Assembly: GCA_037447655.1 (NCBI GenBank)
Contig: JBBHKE010000986.1
Coordinates: forward strand, 329,353-381,922
Direction: 5' to 3'
Origin: Zygnema cylindricum
Lineage: Eukaryota > Streptophyta > Zygnematophyceae > Zygnematales > Zygnemataceae
DNA: 52,570 nt
A program made the translations under genes and the position numbers. Shown here one piece after another: positions 10,678 to 22,038 of the stretch. Numbering within the stretch: position 1 is the stretch's first letter; each line of letters begins with the position of its first letter. A model generated the notes under the pieces. The model saw only the letters and a program-made list of their open reading frames with translations, had not been told where the DNA came from and ran no database searches.

Positions 10678-11678
10678 TGTTGCAGAAAAAAAGCCTAGGC
10701 AGTCTCCCTCTAACTCGTCTATTCAGCTCCCACACTTGTCGTAGTCACTTAAGGTTGAAGAGGGAGATAGAGCCATGGCTGCCTGTGCTATTCATAAAGA
10801 GACAGGCAGATGTTTTAGTAGATTTACAAAAAAGATGCTTGACAGACCCAGGATATGATCCTAGTACCTACTGTCTGTCAAGCAAGCCGTTAACAGTTAG
10901 CTTTAACCTAAAAGTCTAAGATCGGTGCTGAGACATATAGGGTTTGACAAGTATTTAAACTGTTACGCGTGAACAAATTCATTTAACTAAACTTATAGAC
11001 GTCGCGCATGGATACAGTTTTGTAAAGTACGGAGTACAGTACAATTAGAAAACAGATACCGCCCATTTTGTTGCGACAGCGAAACAAATATCGTGCAAGG
11101 ATTTATGACGGATACGATTAAAATCCAGTTTTGATCGGACGACCACGAGGGATGTCGAAATCGCGGAATAGGATTTTGGCGGTTTTCGGTCACCGCCACA
11201 TCAATTGACAAGTGGCACGACCACATTGGATTACGGCATCTCCAAAGATTGCAGGAACGAATCCTGATTTGACATGTGTCGAATGGTTGGCCATGTCGTA
11301 CAATGGCCGTACAAAAAGTACACTAGCACCTGTACCTTTCTGTACGACACATTAATTTGATTGGTGCCGTACTTCATTAGATAGAGTTTTAGAGAGAGAT
11401 AGGACTTAGAAAATTTGGTAGATAGGACCCTCTCTTCCAGAAAGCTTCTGTACAAAAGGTCAGCTTTGACCCTCTATAACTTACTACTCAGGGGAGCAAA
11501 CTCATAGATTCTTTTTGCTAAAGACTCAACGGAGTCTTGCCTTCACAAGGGTGAAGGTGGTTAGTTTTAGTCTGCTAGTGTGACAATTATTCTTGCTGGA
11601 ACACAAAGGGTCAGGGTTATCCTAGACGCTTCATGTGGGCTGCCTACTCTGAGGACCTATGGAGGTCTCAGAGTTGCA
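10678..11678 (+). repeat. Copia-1 LTR
   Basis: About 1.0 kb, related to the Copia-5 LTRs but clearly diverged. It contains a strong inverted repeat, GCTTGACAGAC at about 10837 pairing with GTCTGTCAAGC at about 10876. A smaller AGGAT/ATCCT hairpin lies inside it, at the place where the related LTRs carry tRNA-like sequence. Confidence 0.75.
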
Positions 11679-11815
11679 GGTTATTGGCCCACCCTCTAGG
11701 GTGCCTATCTTTATTTGAACTAGCTTCATATACTGGGAGAAAATGATGACTAGAGCTCTATGTGAGAAAAGGTTTTGGGGAATAGTGAGTGGACGGGTGA
11801 GGCGTCCATCCAATC
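11659..11815 (+). pseudogene. gag: gag N-terminal fragment (Copia-1)
   Basis: Begins at the ATG inside the LTR and continues through the primer-binding site GGTTATTGGCCCACC. It encodes a peptide like that of Copia-5 (ELQVIGPPSRVPIF), then a region aligned with LYWEN-type Gag with stops and frame shifts. Only the first ~50 codons survive. Non-functional remnant. Confidence 0.7.
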
Positions 11816-11819
11816 TTGG

Positions 11820-12864
11820 TATTGTTATAATTTATAAATCTTTATTTCATTAAATAGGGGTAAAAATAACTTAGAATATTTTCTTAGTAGTCTACTTTAA
11901 TTCTTACCTTAATTAGCGTTATAGTAGCAAAAATTACAGTAGAGTGTATTGTACTTTTACAGGGACACGTGTCGGCAAAAGAATGTATGCAGGTTTTTCG
12001 GAGTGGCGTCGACAGTCAGCCACATGTGTCACGCAGTTGACGATTTGATTCACAAGATCGGACGAATATAATCTCAACTAGGTATTTTGGAAATATATGG
12101 TACAGTTCGACGGTACCATTGTCGATTGAATTTGTTCCAACGGACGCGATTCACCTGGGACCACAAGCGTGATTCACGAGGGAACACAAGCGTGATTCGC
12201 GTGGGACCACAAGTGACGAAGCACCCAGGTGCTTCGTACTACGTGACCACATTCAGCTGGACTTTAGCGACTACCGCTGACTAAGCATTTGGAACGTTTT
12301 GTGTACGGTTGGAACGTTTTGTGTACGGTTCAATATCTGCAAATATCTGAATAATATGGTTTTGTAGTTAAGTGTAATAAAAAATAGTGTTCCATTAATC
12401 CGGTTTTTAGAAAATAATAATTAGGGTTTTGAGGTACATTGACGTACATATAGGATGCTTTGTCGTTAGTCATGATAATAACCGTAGTAACGGTTAACAA
12501 AATTAGTATAAATCAGTAGATACACACTGTGAGCATATAACTTAGGACTTAGCCAATTTTGTAGCATCCAGTTTTGGGAATATGATTTTCTAAGGGCAGT
12601 TTTTGGTAGACTTCTAAACATCATATCTTATGGTTTACTAGTTCATTTGGGCTGCAATTTTGGGAATTGTCAGTTAAATGTATTTTGTATCACTGTGGCA
12701 AATTTGAGGCATATTGGCTTTTTAAGTCATATTTTGTGTTAGTTCAAAGTTGGTTGTTGAGTTAGAACTTTGATATTTTTTCTGTTGTTTTTCATGTCTA
12801 CTTCCACTACTACTTCCACTACTACTGCTGGTTCTCCTCTTGCAACGGTGGTTACAGAACAACA
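11820..12864 (+). repeat. Copia-2 5' LTR (left end inferred)
   Basis: Ends GAACAACA at 12864 directly before the primer-binding site. Contains three 23-bp tandem units (12145-12213, core ATTC.C..GGGA.CACAAG), two 20-bp units (12290-12309 and 12310-12329, TGGAACGTTTTGTGTACGGT), a TATAAAT at about 12509 and the shared AGGACTTAG word at 12544-12552. The gag start codon at 12794 lies inside it. Confidence 0.65.
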
Positions 12865-13790
12865 GGTAATGGGCCTTTTGTCAAGAATTCCTATCTTCAA
12901 TGGCGAAAAGTATGCTTATTGGGCGGCGATGGTTGAATCGTCGTTTGAAACTGTTGACTTATTGGGGGTCTTGGATGGCTCCCTTGATGTAACAAATCCA
13001 ACTTGGGTGAAAAAAAATTCAATGGCAAGGAACAATCTAATTATTTCTATTTCAGAAAATTTGGTCATGTCTCGAAGAAAATGAAGAAGGCGAGCGAGAT
13101 TTGGACATCACTGAAATTCGCTTTTGAGAAAGTGAGTGTTCAAGAGGAGCTCTTGGTTGCTGGAAAAATTTGGGGATACAAATACTTAGGGGGTACTATC
13201 ATCGATTATTGTGACAATTTTTGTGCACTCATTGATGGTCACTCTTTTGCTGGGGGGTCATTTCCTAATTTTTCAACAGACAGCTTTGCTTATTAGAGGT
13301 TTCCCTAGTAGCATGAAGGGTGTGTCTGTTTAGTTAAAAAGTCGTGATAAAGCTAGCTGGTCATTTCAATTAGCATATAATCTTATATTCGAGGAAGAGG
13401 CTAATACTAAACTCCTTGAAAGAGAAAGAAAGGTTTAAGCTTTTTCCACAGACTTTGACAAAAGAAATCAAATCAATCAGAACAAAAGTCAGGTTAACCA
13501 GAATCAAAATCAGTTTACGCAGTATAATCAGAGGCAGAATAGGCCATCTTTTACTACTTGCTTTTATTGTTCTGAGAACGGTCATGGATACAGGTACTAT
13601 CCTAAGCTGAAAAAGGCTAATGAGACAGGTTTATACAGGCCAGGTTGGCAGCAAAGCCAATATCACAAAGGCTTCTCTAGGAATCCTACCCGTGTAAATG
13701 GACTATTTTCAAATTCTGCAACTGATGCAAATGAGTCTTTAAGCTTTAAAGAGATAGAGGATGCGGAGTTATTTGCTATGGCGGTAGCCA
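12794..13790 (+). pseudogene. gag: gag (Copia-2), frameshifted
   Basis: Nucleocapsid/capsid polyprotein. I start at 12794 (MSTSTTT) because the other families begin there; an in-frame ATG at 12770 is possible. The order is a Ser/Thr-rich N-terminus, the primer-binding-site peptide QVMG, then SRIPIFNGEKYAYWAAMVES, the conserved Copia Gag block. The frame shifts near 13080 into KKASEIWTSLKFAFEKVSVQ and again before a zinc-knuckle region at about 13555-13600. There the pattern C-X2-C-X4-H-X4 is kept but the last Cys has become Tyr. Not translatable as one protein. Confidence 0.8.
12865..12879 (+). promoter_or_regulatory. Primer-binding site, half-tRNA-iMet type (Copia-2)
   Basis: GGTAATGGGCC directly follows the LTR end AACA. 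It resembles the complement of the initiator tRNA-Met anticodon stem-loop, the type used by Drosophila copia, rather than the usual plant TGGTATCAGAGC. In the gag frame it encodes part of QQVMGL. Confidence 0.7.
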
Positions 13791-16565
13791 TGGAGGGTCT
13801 TAAGGATGCAAGATGGATCATAAACACGGGAGCGTCTGCCCACATGTGTTGGAAGAAGGCGACTTTTACGAATGAGCGTCGGCCCACATTTGTTGGAACA
13901 AGGCGGCTTTTACAAATCTACAGCACACGTCTCCAAAGAGTATATACTATACTTGTGGCATGAGTGTCTAAACTTCAGCTCAGGGCGATGTATTATTAGT
14001 GGTAGATGTGGGGGGAAAGTTGGTAGAAAGAACCCTTCACAATGTTTTGTAGGTTCCAGACTTTAAGAAAAATCTTTTTCTTCATCATTAGTGGAGAGCA
14101 AGGGCTTTGAAATTGTTATGAAAAGAGGTAAACAGGTTGTTAGCAAGAAGGGAAAAGTAGCACTAACATGAACTAGGGATGCTAGCAAAATGTACCGGAT
14201 GGACATGGCTGAATATAAGGAAAATGATGTTCTCTACTCAAGCTTCCAATCTGATAATTAGTTGTGGCATAAAATATTAAGACATATGAATTATGATAGT
14301 CTTAAGAAAATGGTGAATTCGTGAAAAGTTGAGGGAGTTTCTCTCAATTCTCATCGTATAAAATCTTGTGATTGTTGCTCACGTGGCAAGATCCATAGAT
14401 TGCCATTACCAGAAAAAACAGACCACAGATCGGAGAAAGTTCTGCAGCTAATTCACTCTAATGTTCTCAGTCGTTCACAAGTGGCTTTGGCTAGAGGCAT
14501 CCACTACATGGTAACATTCACAGATGACTGCTTGAGGTTCACCAAAGTTTACTTCATGCAACATAAAAGTGAAGTGTTTACTCACTTCAAACAGTACAAA
14601 GCGTGGGCGGAAAAGCTTCATGGAGTTCTAATCTTGGCGCTAAGATCAGACAATGGGGGAGAATATACATTAAAAGAATTCGAAGAGTTTCTCCTTTAGG
14701 AATTTATCAATCACAATCTTACATTTCCATATACACCGGAACAGAATGGTGTTTCAGAGAGATTAAATAGGACGATGACAGAAAGTGCTCGGTCTGAAGC
14801 ACTTAATTGCGCTGTTTATATTAAGAATAGAATTGCTTTTAGATCTATGAACACTGCACCTTTTGAGCTTTCGACTGGAGAGAAACTTGATGTTAGTCAC
14901 TTTAAGATCTTTGGCATCAAGTGTTTTATTCTAGGTACTTCACAGGATAGATGGAAAATGGATGCTAAGGGCTTACCGAGGAATTTTCATGGGGTATGAT
15001 GATAATGCAAAAGGTTATACAGTTTTTGTATTTGAGAAACAAAAAGTGGTTATCTCTAATAATATCTATATTAAAGATGAGATGGATTCGGTTGACTCTT
15101 TTTAAGTGCTAGACAAAACGGCAAAGGAAAAACACAAATATGTCATTTTTCACCATACGTAGCGAGTTTACTTTCCACAGCAAAATTGGACTACTCTTCA
15201 TTAAGTTCCCTTAGTGACTTCACAAAAGGCTTCACCACAAGTTTAGCTCGGGCGCAACAAACGGTTACACCACAAGTCGCGGATCAGCCAAGGCAGTCAA
15301 ATCGGAGACTGCCGACGATTTCAACCTTGAAATTTCCGGGGGGAAAGAGATCTAGCAGCTGTGTGCAAACAAGCTCTCACATTATTTTTCTGCAGCATAT
15401 AGGAGCCTTTAACAATTCATGAGGCCTTTTTATCACCTGAGAGAAATCATTGGATCGAAGCGGCGAACGATGAATTGAAATATATTATGGAGGCATAAAC
15501 GTGGGAGCTGGTGGATCTTCCTCCAGGCAAAAAAGCCATCGGCAGCAAATGGGTGTTTAAGGTGAAATTGAACACGGTCAACACCATTGAAAGGTATAAA
15601 GCTAGACAAGTGGCCAAGGGGTATAATAAAAAAAAAGTATTGATTTTGAAGAAACCTTCTTTCCAATTGTTAGATTTCCTACTGTCAGAATCTTGCTAAG
15701 TCTAGCGGCCGTAGAGAATATGGAAATACATCAAATGGATGTCAAAACTGCTTTCTTGCATGGAGAATTGGAAGAGACCATCTACAAGAAAACAACTTCA
15801 TATGTATGTATAAAAAAAGGAGGAATTGGTGTGTAAACTGATGAAATCTTTTTATAGGCTGAAACAAGCACTTAGACAATGGAATTTGAAGTTAGATGAG
15901 GTTTTAAGTGGGCTAGGTTTTAAAAGAATTAGCTCAGATCATTTTGTATATGTTCTACACGGGGAGGATGGGATAATTTACATTGCTGCATATGTGGATG
16001 ACTTATTATTAATAAGTAAGTCAATGGATGAAATAAACCGCGTTAAAGCAGCTTTAAGGTCTAGGTTTGAGATAAACGACCCCGGAGAGGCCAAGTATAT
16101 CTTAGGTATACAGGTAGAAAGAGACAGAAATAAAATGCTGATTATGTTGACTCAGAAAGAAGCAATAGGTAATATGTTAGAAAGATTTGAAATGAAAGAT
16201 GTGAAAGGATCTATAACTCCCATGGAACTCAGGCAGAAATTGGAAGGAATTGAGTTTGACACAAGCATAATGGTTTGTGAGAGCCTAGAGATAGGGGAGG
16301 AAAAGTTTATGACTTCAAAGCCATATAGACAGGTAGTTGGAAGTCTTATATATTTTATGAACTGTACGAGACCCGACATTGAAGCAGCTGTGGGAGTCCT
16401 GAGTAGAAGTCTGCAGAATCCTAAAAGGCAGATTGGGAAGCAGCAAAAAGGGTGTTGAGATATCTTGCAGGTACTCGAAATCTCAAGCTTGTACTCGGAG
16501 AAGGAGAGGTGAAAATACAAACATGGAGCGATGCTAGCTATGGAGACATGCCAAGCAGAACATCT
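13791..16565 (+). pseudogene. pol: pol (Copia-2): PR-IN-RT-partial RH, broken
   Basis: Protease: WIINTGASAHMC near 13815; the catalytic Asp is Asn (AAC at 13823-13825). A ~45-bp tandem duplication of the following CPHMCW-coding stretch lies at 13833-13920. Integrase: the His-box LWHK near 14262, a Cys box near 14370, DDCLRF near 14523, RSDNGGEY near 14645 and the EQNGVSERLNR region near 14742. A stop follows FLL at 14697. RT: DLPPGKKAIGSKWVFKVKLN at about 15511, and a long intact frame 15826-16458 with AAYVDDLLLISKS, ILGIQVERDRNKM and YFMNCTRPDIEAAV. RNase H begins at 16452 (TWSDASYGDM) and is cut off. Expression would fail at several points. Confidence 0.85.
13833..13920 (+). repeat. Short tandem duplication inside Copia-2 protease
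   Basis: CCCACATGTGTTGGAA and CCCACATTTGTTGGAA occur 44 bp apart, each followed by A/C-AAGGCG(A/G)CTTTTAC(G/A)AAT. This is a private duplication of this copy that shifts the frame. Confidence 0.8.
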
Positions 16566-17404
16566 ATTTTTGGACGAGGGAGAATAAACGCTATTTTTTC
16601 CCCTGCTCGTCACGCGCATGTACGTACAAAAATGACAAGCATGTACGGAAAAAAATATCGTTGGGGTCTCAGACCTCCACTTTCGTTCGTGGGTCCTTAC
16701 AATAATTTACGTCGTCCTCGTCTCTCTATCTCTTTCTCACTCGAGTGCTCCCCATACTTTCTTCTTATAATGAAATGTAGCAATAATAATATCAAATGAA
16801 AGATGTATTTTTTTTTTTTTTTTTGAATATTTTTGGTCTTAGTTTGCCGCGAAATGATGCCGCTGTTCCGGAAGCCATGGCGAAAAATCAATGACTAAGC
16901 ATCAGAGTAACATGATTTTGCTTGTCACAAAACCATCGCTGCAGTGTCACAAAACCTCGACGTTACCGCGTATGTAGACGTCATAATTTAGGAATTTTGC
17001 GTGGTTCACTTCTGTTTTGTTCCTGCACATTTGTAGACGTCTACAACTGTCATACATTTGAGTAATGAAGGCGCAAGTAACATTGGCGCCGAAACACACG
17101 AAAGTACACTGTAAAATCTGCGCCAAAATTCTAAATAACATTTCAAAGATTCGTTTTATTTTACCACCAGGCTTGTAGTCCGTCACCGTTGTGTGTCAAC
17201 GAAACATCCGGCAGTGATATTCCACTGTTGTGCTAGCATGACACCTTTTAGTTGGTTAACTAGGCGTGTGTTCAAACGCCGATAATATTAGAAATTCTGG
17301 CGCACAATTTGAATGTAATGTTTGTATGGGCGGATGAACTTTATGGTTTGAACAATTTTTTTTATTATATTATCTTTACATGCGTACGACAACATTGTAC
17401 AAAC
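16566..17404. other. Non-coding region partly resembling the TIR element interior
   Basis: No gene. It shares ordered words with 8395-8840 of the TIR element: a CTCTCT.TC pyrimidine stretch, TATCAAATGAAAGAT, a poly-T/A run (16807-16824 here), CCATGGCG, then repeated GTCACAA and TAGACGTCTACAAC (17033-17045). No GGGTACTTTCGCATGT ends are visible, so it may be a distant or end-deleted relative. Confidence 0.45.
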
Positions 17405-17535
17405 ATCGTTGTAATGTTTTAAAACGCGTAGTCTTTTCAAAAGAGGTAAACGGATGGCAAAAATAGCCTCTCAGGATATCTTAGGCAAATATTTTTTCGT
17501 GGGATTTGTTAAACCTATGCAATTATAAGGTTGTG
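17405..17535 (+). repeat. Dispersed diverged repeat, copy 3
   Basis: Short match to the repeats at 9655 and 10430: AACGC.TAGTC.TTTCA, GGTAAA.GGATGGC, GATATC.T.GG.AAA.ATTTTTTCGT. Diverged, so confidence is modest. Confidence 0.5.
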
Positions 17536-17586
17536 AACGATATTCCGTCGTAGATCATAAATTACTTATCAAGGGTATCAATTATC

Positions 17587-18256
17587 TATGTGAAAGTAAG
17601 CTTTAGTAAGTCTTATAAATTAGAGTCTAGGACTTAAAATATTTTGGACCACCAACTATTCATTATTTACTATATTTAGTGTGGATTTTTATTATCAACT
17701 CGAGTAGTTATCTTTGAGTAAATTAGTGTGTACGCGCCCCTATGAATGTAGACATGATAAATATCTCACATATATTTATGGTGTAGATATTGTACTAGAC
17801 AATTCTAGTTCAAGTACTTAAATTTCTGTCAATAGATTTTCAGGTGAACCCTGTACATACATTTTAGATGTTTTCTAGATCTTTTGAGTATTTAGTTCAA
17901 TTAGGAACAATCAAGTTGACACATAATGTACATTCTACACAAAGTTAAGGAAATGATAGCACTAAGTGCACTTTAAGTTGTGTTATGTTCTATTGTCATT
18001 GATTTGGCTGTGGTATATGTTTCTCTAGTTGGAAGACCTCTTTCATTTGGAGTTACATATCTTACACTATAGACTTAGTCTACTAGGCATTTCTCTTTGG
18101 GTTTTCTTCTGTTGTCATGTCTACTGGTGGCTCAGTCCCTGCGCGCCCAAGTGCTCCTCCTGCACCTGCTGCTAGGACCAATATACCAGCTGGTGCGACT
18201 GTGATGACGAGTGCTAGTGGATCAAAATCAAGTCAGAGTGCATATGACTTACAACA
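17587..18256 (+). repeat. Copia-3 5' LTR
   Basis: 670 bp. Starts TATGTGAAAGTAAGC (decayed TGTTGGAAAG) and ends CTTACAACA. The AGGACTTAA word at 17629-17637 is a one-base variant of the shared AGGACTTAG. The gag ATG at 18117 lies about 140 bp before the LTR end. Confidence 0.85.
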
Positions 18257-19165
18257 GGTAATGGGGGCAGCGCCCAAATTACCTAATTTTAATGAAACGG
18301 ACTACTTATACTGGGAAGATATGTTGAGCTGATATATCGAGGAGTGGGACTTGTCACACATTGTGGAAGCAACTGCCGATGTGACTGCACCGGATTGGAA
18401 AAAAAAGAATCTCCATTGCCTCAATGTCTTAAAACGGTCAATGAGAAAAGACTTGGTAATGTCGTATCTTGAGATGAACAAAACCTCTGAATTTTGGTTC
18501 AGTGTACGCGCTATATATGTTCAGCTAGATGTTACTATACAGACTAATATAGCCACTCAGATTTATGAATTTAAGTATTTTGGATGTCGTATATCAGATC
18601 ATTGTCAAGTTATAAAAAGGTTGTTCTTTCAGAGTACGAGTGCAAGTGGGGACTTTTCACTACCTAAGCAGGCTATGTTGTTGATAAGAACTTTGCCCGA
18701 TAAATATAAGGGTGCCATGGATAGGCTTGGGGCTCTTCCACTGCCTTAGTGGAATATAGTGTTAATAATTCAATTTATTTTAAGTGAAGAAGCTAACCAG
18801 GTTTCACAAAGAGGTAGTAGTAAATATGTGCACGCACTAGCTAACCAGTAATCAGACTCTAAAAATCGCAGTGGCAGTGGCAGTAGCAGTGGCAGGGCAG
18901 AGGTATTGGTCCAAGAACGTCACCTTTAACTTGCTATTACTGTGATGAAAAAGGACATGTTTTTACAATGTGTAATGCCTACAAGTGAGCAAAAGCAACA
19001 AGAAATTTTCGCTCTAGTTTGGACGAAAGCCGGGTTCCTTCTCAATCAGTTAGACGACCAAGTGCTCTCTTCAACAAACTTAAGGAGGAGGACGTGAGCA
19101 GCTTTCCCGACAACAATGAAAAAAAAAATTTTGCGATGGCACAAGCAACAAAAGGCATGGAGGAA
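18117..19165 (+). pseudogene. gag: gag (Copia-3), broken
   Basis: Starts MSTGGSVPARPSAPP; the first ~47 codons are encoded by the LTR. After QQVMG comes KLPNFNETDYLYWEDMLS, the Copia Gag block, ended by TGA at 18330. A second stretch (18351-18749) continues with capsid-like sequence ending KYKGAMDRLGALPLP. A zinc knuckle with intact C-X2-C-X4-H-X4-C (CYYCDEKGHVFTMC) starts at 18932. The pieces are in different frames or separated by stops. Confidence 0.8.
18257..18271 (+). promoter_or_regulatory. Primer-binding site, half-tRNA-iMet type (Copia-3)
   Basis: GGTAATGGGGGC directly after ACAACA. It is a degenerate version of the GGTTATGGGCCCA motif and reads as LQQVMG in the gag frame. Confidence 0.6.
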
Positions 19166-21567
19166 TAGGAATGGATAATGGACTCCGATGAATCTGCCCA
19201 CATGCGCGGCAATCACCACCCGTTTGAGAGTATTCAATCTATTTCACCCATCAATTGTTTTTTTAGTGATGATATGTTTATTGAGTCGAAAGCAAAGGGG
19301 AGGGTGTCACTTATGTTTAACGTAGATGGAAAACATGTGAAAATGGGTCTTTCAAGATGTGTTGCATGTCCCAGCTTTTAAAAGATTTTTTTTTCTACGT
19401 TAGTGGTAGGAAAGAAAGGTTTTAAAACTATATCTGAGAATGGGAAGAAGATAGTGAGTAAAAATGGGAAAATAGTTGGAGGGGGATTTGCTGGAGCAAA
19501 CAATTTGTATCGATTCAGTCTTGCAAATGATAATGACAATGATGTTATGTACTAAAGTGTAATTAATGATTGTAATTTATAGCATATACGTTTAAGACAT
19601 GTGAATAATGATAGATTAGAAAAGATGGTAAAACTAAAAATGGTAGAAGGTGTAAAAATTAGTAAAAAACGAACATCAAATGTATGTGATGGTTGTGCAA
19701 TGGGAAAAATTCCTAAGTTGCCTTTCCTTTTGCAAACTGATTAAATAAGTAGCAGGGTGCTAGAACTAATTTATTCAGATGTACAGGGGCCATGTAGGTA
19801 TCCATCTGTGGGAGGTGCTAAGTTTATGCTTACCTTTACAGATGACTATAGTAGATTTACTACAATTTATTTTTTGAAAAGTAAGGATGAAGTATTTGCA
19901 AAATTTAAGGAGTATAAGGCTTAGGTTGAAAACCTGCATGAGAAAAAGATAACAAGATTCACATATGATAATGGAGGGGAGTACATTTCTAATGAGTTTG
20001 CAGAATTCTTAAAAATGCATGGAATCTCACGTCAGCTAACTGTTCTATTCTCCTGAACAAAATGGTGTTTCAAAGAGGATGAATAAGACCCTATCGGAGT
20101 GTGCCAAGACAATGATGGCTGATATGAACAAAGATCTCAAATTTTAGACAGAGGCTGAATTGCAGTTTTATGTCGAAACATAGAAACAAGACAGTATAAG
20201 ATAAAAAACCCTGAAATGGCACGACTGGCGAGATGTTAGTCACCTGGTTTTTAGAAGTAAGATTTTCATGCTAGATAATGATCCGCAGAAATGGAAGTTA
20301 GAGCCAAATGGCATTCCAAGGCTATTTCTAAGGTATGATGATCATGCCAAAGGTTATAGGGTGTATGCTATTAAGAGAAATAAAGTTGTGGTAGCCAGAA
20401 ACATCATAGTAAAGGATGAAGGAAAATGAGTAGATGTGTTTAATGAGTTTATAGATGAGAAAAAAGATAAAAATGTTGATTATATTTTTTTGGAGGAAAA
20501 TCCTATGTTTTTCAAAAAAAATACAGAAAATGCATCTACACTAACTCAGAGTGACCTGCAATATAATGTACCATGTCCTCCATCGGGAACAGGACTTGTT
20601 ATGCCTGAAAGAGTTGCACATTCTTCTCTGCCTTAAGCTGAAAGAGAATCACAAGCAAAATCACATGTATCGAGGAGGAGGACCCAACCATCAATACCAA
20701 CGACCGAAATTCTAGGTGGAGTCAGGCGAAGTGTGCGACTCAAGGGAGGAAATGCAGCCTTTGCTCACTCTGCACACATCGAAGAGCCTCTAACGTTGAC
20801 GGAAGCCTTTTCAAGTAATAAAAGGGAAAACTAGGTGGAAGCAGTTAATGAAGAAATAAAGTCCATCATAGAGGCCCAAACGTCGGATCTAGAAAAACTT
20901 CCTCCAGGAAAAAAAGCTATTGGTTGTAAATAGGTGTCTAAATTAAAATTGAACCCAGATAATACCATAGACATGTATAAGGCTCGTTTGGTTACTTAGG
21001 GATATAATAAAAATGAGAGGATAGATTATGAAGAATTTTTTTCACTTGTTGTGATGTTTCCATCTCTCCGCATTTTACTTACATTAGCCGCCATAAAGGA
21101 TTTTGACATCCACCAAATGGATGTTAAAACTACCTTTTTTGCATGGTGATTAAGATGAGGTCATTTATATGAAACAACTAGAGGGTTATGAGGAAGCAGG
21201 AAAAGAAACTCTTGTGTGCAGTCTTTTAAAATCTTTGTTTGACCTAAAACAGGCCCCGCGGTAGTGGAACATAAAGTTAGATGAGTTCTTGAAATGATTA
21301 GGATTTACTAGAATTAGCTCTGATCATTCAGTATATGTGATGTGTGGTGATAATCCTGATGAGGTGATATTCATTGTTGTGTATGTTGATGATCTGCTAC
21401 TAATCAGTAGGAACAAAGAAAGAATTGCAAGAGTAAAACATGTTGTTAATTCACAATTTTGAAATGAACGATTTGGGTGAGGCAAAATATATCTTTGGAA
21501 TACAGGTTGAAAGAGAAAGAGAAAAGAAAATAATTAGGTTAACTCAAAAGTGTTATTGACGCTAATG
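19166..21567 (+). pseudogene. pol: pol part 1 (Copia-3): PR, IN, N-terminal RT
   Basis: Protease WIMDSDESAHM near 19172, where the usual DSGA is DSDE. Integrase: His box with Trp changed to TAG at about 19579, CDGCAMGK near 19689, YSDVQGP near 19773, FTDDYSRF, and YDNGGEYIS near 19966. RT: AIGCK followed by TAG where Trp is expected (20932), QMDVKT near 21116, LKQAPR followed by TAG where Gln is expected, and VVYVDDLLLISR near 21375. The sequence reads LTQKCYID to about 21563 and is then interrupted by the insertion. At least eight in-frame stops. Confidence 0.82.
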
Positions 21568-21889
21568 GCCAACGGTAGTGTACTTTACGAATTTTCCAGG
21601 CTTACTTTGTCTAGATAACATACAAACACAATTGCTTCATCGTAAGTGTCATGATTGTCTATCTTCAACGTTGTGACCCAATTAAAGAAGTTGGACAAAA
21701 GTCATCGGCACAATTCTTTAAGATGAAAATTAGTGTGTTGCTCACATTAGTACTTTTGCAGCCTAAAAACGCACTGAAGGAATAATTTAATGTGGTCCTC
21801 ATTAATGGTTGCGAATAGTGGGTCCAAGAGTCCTTGCCTTCCTCTTCTCTGGTGAAGCCCTCAAATTGCCGTTTCTTGCAACAGCCGGA

Positions 21890-21990
21890 CCCATTTTGTC
21901 TCTGTTTTCGCCTCCTTCACATTTTTTTCCTTCTTTTCTTTCTTCTCTTCTGTCTCCTTCTTTGCTCTCCCCTCCTCCAATTCTCGAATC
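21890..21990 (+). repeat. Polypyrimidine (CT-rich) tract
   Basis: About 100 bp almost entirely C and T on the plus strand (TCTTCTCTTCTGTCTCC and similar). Low-complexity; it explains the Glu/Arg/Lys-rich minus-strand frame over it. Confidence 0.85.
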
Positions 21991-22038
21991 TTCCGACATA
22001 AGTTGCTCTTCAAACACTACTATTTCCAAAGTCAATTC

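Larger units (their letters stand above)
10678..11819 (+). mobile_element. Copia-1: decayed LTR plus start of gag
   Basis: A single LTR (10678-11678) begins TGTTGCAGAAAA and ends GAGTTGCA. It is followed by a primer-binding site and about 140 bp of gag. It aligns in order with the Copia-5 5' LTR: start, ACTTGTCGTAGTCACT, GCCATGGCTG, AAAAAGTACA, the AGGACTTAG word at 11401-11409, then the ATGGAGGTC gag start. The gag part (from 11659) reads MEVSELQVIGPPSRVPIF before decaying. The rest is missing, and the sequence runs into the presumed Copia-2 LTR, so it was probably truncated there. No second LTR is visible. Confidence 0.8.
11820..16565 (+). mobile_element. Copia-2: LTR-gag-pol, 3' end missing
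   Basis: A Ty1/copia element in the order LTR, gag, protease, integrase, reverse transcriptase, RNase H. The 5' LTR ends at 12864. Its left end is uncertain; I place it at TATTG (11820), a possible decayed TGTTG, immediately after the Copia-1 gag remnant. The element stops inside RNase H near 16565, where the expected catalytic-core continuation gives way to unrelated sequence. The 3' LTR, polypurine tract and target duplication are therefore absent. The coding region has many stops and frame changes. Its proteins are closest in this window to those of Copia-7. Confidence 0.85.

Noticed and set aside
16697-16891. Minus-strand 64-codon Lys-rich frame
   Set aside because: Produced by the poly-T run at 16807-16824. 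No coding evidence.
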